The notes beneath the pieces were generated by a model. The model searched no databases, was not told the origin of the DNA, and saw only the letters and a program-made list of their open reading frames with translations. From Candidatus Hodarchaeota archaeon (GTDB lineage: Archaea > Asgardarchaeota > Heimdallarchaeia > Hodarchaeales > YT1-057), in NCBI GenBank assembly GCA_016839955.1, contig JAEOTI010000104.1, forward strand, positions 1 through 7,441: a DNA stretch of 7,441 nucleotides. Reading direction: 5' to 3'. Position 1 is the first letter of the stretch; each line of letters begins with the position of its first letter. Both the position numbers and the translations under genes were made by a program. Positions 6,565 to 7,441 of this stretch are shown piece by piece.

Positions 6565-7221
6565 ATGAAAGTCTCTGTTGTCGTAATTACTCTCAATGAA
6601 GCAGAATCAGTTCCCGCATTAATGAAAGAAATGCCCATGGATGTAATAGATGAAATGATCTTTGTGGATGGGCATTCTACAGATGGAACTCCCGATATCA
6701 TAAGGTCTCTTGGGTTTCCTGTTTATGTACAACCCGAAAAAGGATATGGTGATGCGTTTAATCATGGAATTACAAAAGCATCAGGAGATATAATAATCTT
6801 GATGGACTCAGATGGAAGCCATAATCCTGCAGATATCCCTCGATTACTTCAGAAAATCGATGAAGGATACGATATTGTGTTAGGATCAAGATATATGGAA
6901 GGAGCTGGAAGTGGAGACGATACATCAATCCGTTATTTCGGTAACAAGATTTTTACTTTATTAACAAACATTGTATGGCGAATGGGGGTTTCTGATAGCT
7001 TGTATTTATTTGCAGCTGTTAGAAGACATGTAATAGAACGAATGGAAAGAACAAGAGCTAAAGATTTTGAATATTGCGTTGAATTTATAATCAAGGCTTT
7101 TAAAACTGGTGTAAGATTTGCTGAAATCCCTTGTTATGAGCGTCCACGTTTTGGAGGGAAACAAAAAACAATCGCTCCTATTCACGGTGTAAAGATTCTT
7201 TGGGCAATCTTAAGAGGTTAA
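6565..7221 (+). CDS. GT2 glycosyltransferase, dolichyl-phosphate mannose synthase-like
   Basis: This 218-residue family 2 glycosyltransferase probably moves a sugar from a nucleotide donor to a polyprenyl (dolichyl) phosphate on the cytoplasmic face of the membrane. MKVSVVVITLNEAE is the standard GT-A start. FVDGHSTDGT follows at residues 33-42, and the metal-binding DxD is DSD at 81-83 within LMDSDGSHNP. LGSRYMEG and the C-terminal GKQKTIAPIHG complete the DPMS pattern. The usual SGF-like segment reads SDSLYLFAAVRR, which may reflect a different acceptor or donor. There are no C-terminal membrane helices, so it is the short soluble or peripheral type. ATG 6565 is chosen because the core begins there and GTGAT sits just upstream; a GTG start at 6556, adding three residues, is possible. 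Position beside flippase-like and aminotransferase genes suggests an ArnC-like role, which is inference. Confidence 0.85.
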   Translation: MKVSVVVITLNEAESVPALMKEMPMDVIDEMIFVDGHSTDGTPDIIRSLGFPVYVQPEKGYGDAFNHGITKASGDIIILMDSDGSHNPADIPRLLQKIDEGYDIVLGSRYMEGAGSGDDTSIRYFGNKIFTLLTNIVWRMGVSDSLYLFAAVRRHVIERMERTRAKDFEYCVEFIIKAFKTGVRFAEIPCYERPRFGGKQKTIAPIHGVKILWAILRG

Positions 7222-7266
7222 CACTGGATTCTACGAAATACTGGTTATCCAGATAATCATGAATAA

Positions 7267-7441
7267 ATGAAGGTGATTCTGATCGGTAAATTTATCCCCC
7301 AGATGGAACCATGGTTTGATGAAAAAGAAGCTGATGCGATATACACATATATGAAATCTGGTAAAAGGGTTAATGAGTATGAAAAAAACCGAGAATTTTA
7401 AGATACAATATGAAGATTCACAGTTGCCAAAGCTTGTATTG
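7267..7441 (+). pseudogene. DegT/DnrJ/EryC1-family aminotransferase, 5' fragment with two in-frame stops
   Basis: From ATG 7267 the frame reads MKVILIGKFIPQMEPWFD, then a helix and MKSGKRVNEYEKNREF, ending at TAA 7399-7401. This matches the N-terminus of PLP-dependent sugar aminotransferases of the DegT family, which usually run to about 370-400 residues. The same frame continues after the stop as DTI, a TGA (7411-7413), then RFTVAKACI to the window edge. This fits the family pattern EF-E-xxI-x-x-[FY]-T-G-A-K-x-C without any gap, so the two stops look like point changes of sense codons rather than a frameshift. TGA and TAA both end normal genes in this window, so a changed code is not indicated. 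The rest, including the PLP lysine, lies outside. It follows the GT2 gene by 45 bp, as an operon partner would. Sequencing error is the main alternative. Confidence 0.7.

Noticed and set aside
7224..7252. CTGGAT...ATCCAG inverted repeat after the GT2 gene as a terminator
   Set aside because: A 6 bp stem with a 17-base loop and no following T-tract is weak, and the aminotransferase fragment begins 15 bases later.
7399..7413. Stop-codon reassignment or selenocysteine/pyrrolysine recoding in the aminotransferase
   Set aside because: Two different stops (TAA and TGA) occur, neither aligns with Cys or Lys, and both codons end intact genes in the same window.

Overview
This is a 7.4 kb, AT-rich stretch of a surface-glycan (sugar-nucleotide and lipid-linked sugar) locus, most likely from an archaeon. 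The archaeal reading is an inference. It rests on frequent ATA and AGA codons, alternative GTG and TTG starts, GGTGAT/GAGGT-type ribosome binding sites, TATA-like boxes in the gaps, and a UDP-N-acetylhexosamine dehydrogenase of the type common in archaea. An AT-rich archaeal lineage such as an Asgard group would fit, but a bacterium is not excluded. In lines counted by eye, genes run about 35-40% G+C and the long gaps about 20%.

Layout. At the left edge lies the N-terminal third of a UDP-GlcNAc/UDP-ManNAc dehydrogenase on the minus strand (1-478). After a 460 bp AT-rich gap come four plus-strand genes (939-4436): a GDP-mannose 4,6-dehydratase-like SDR, a GDP-L-fucose synthase-like SDR, a small cupin coupled to it by an ATGA overlap, and a cytoplasmic NodB/CE4 polysaccharide deacetylase. 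Converging on these is a minus-strand operon (5999 to 4561): a SAM methyltransferase followed by two very small four-helix membrane proteins of the EamA/SMR type. A second AT-rich gap (6000-6564) precedes a plus-strand dolichyl-phosphate-mannose-synthase-like GT2 glycosyltransferase. At the right edge is the start of a DegT/DnrJ/EryC1-type aminotransferase interrupted by two in-frame stop codons.

How they may work together. The SDR pair plus cupin would turn a nucleotide hexose into a deoxy-sugar or related nucleotide sugar. The aminotransferase, GT2, cytoplasmic deacetylase and paired small membrane proteins correspond class by class to ArnB, ArnC, ArnD and ArnE/ArnF of the bacterial 4-amino-arabinose lipid pathway. 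This suggests a route in which an acylated amino sugar is loaded onto a polyprenyl phosphate, deacylated on the cytoplasmic side and flipped. The analogy is inferred from families and gene proximity. The aminotransferase copy here looks broken, so the route may be decaying or may use another aminotransferase.
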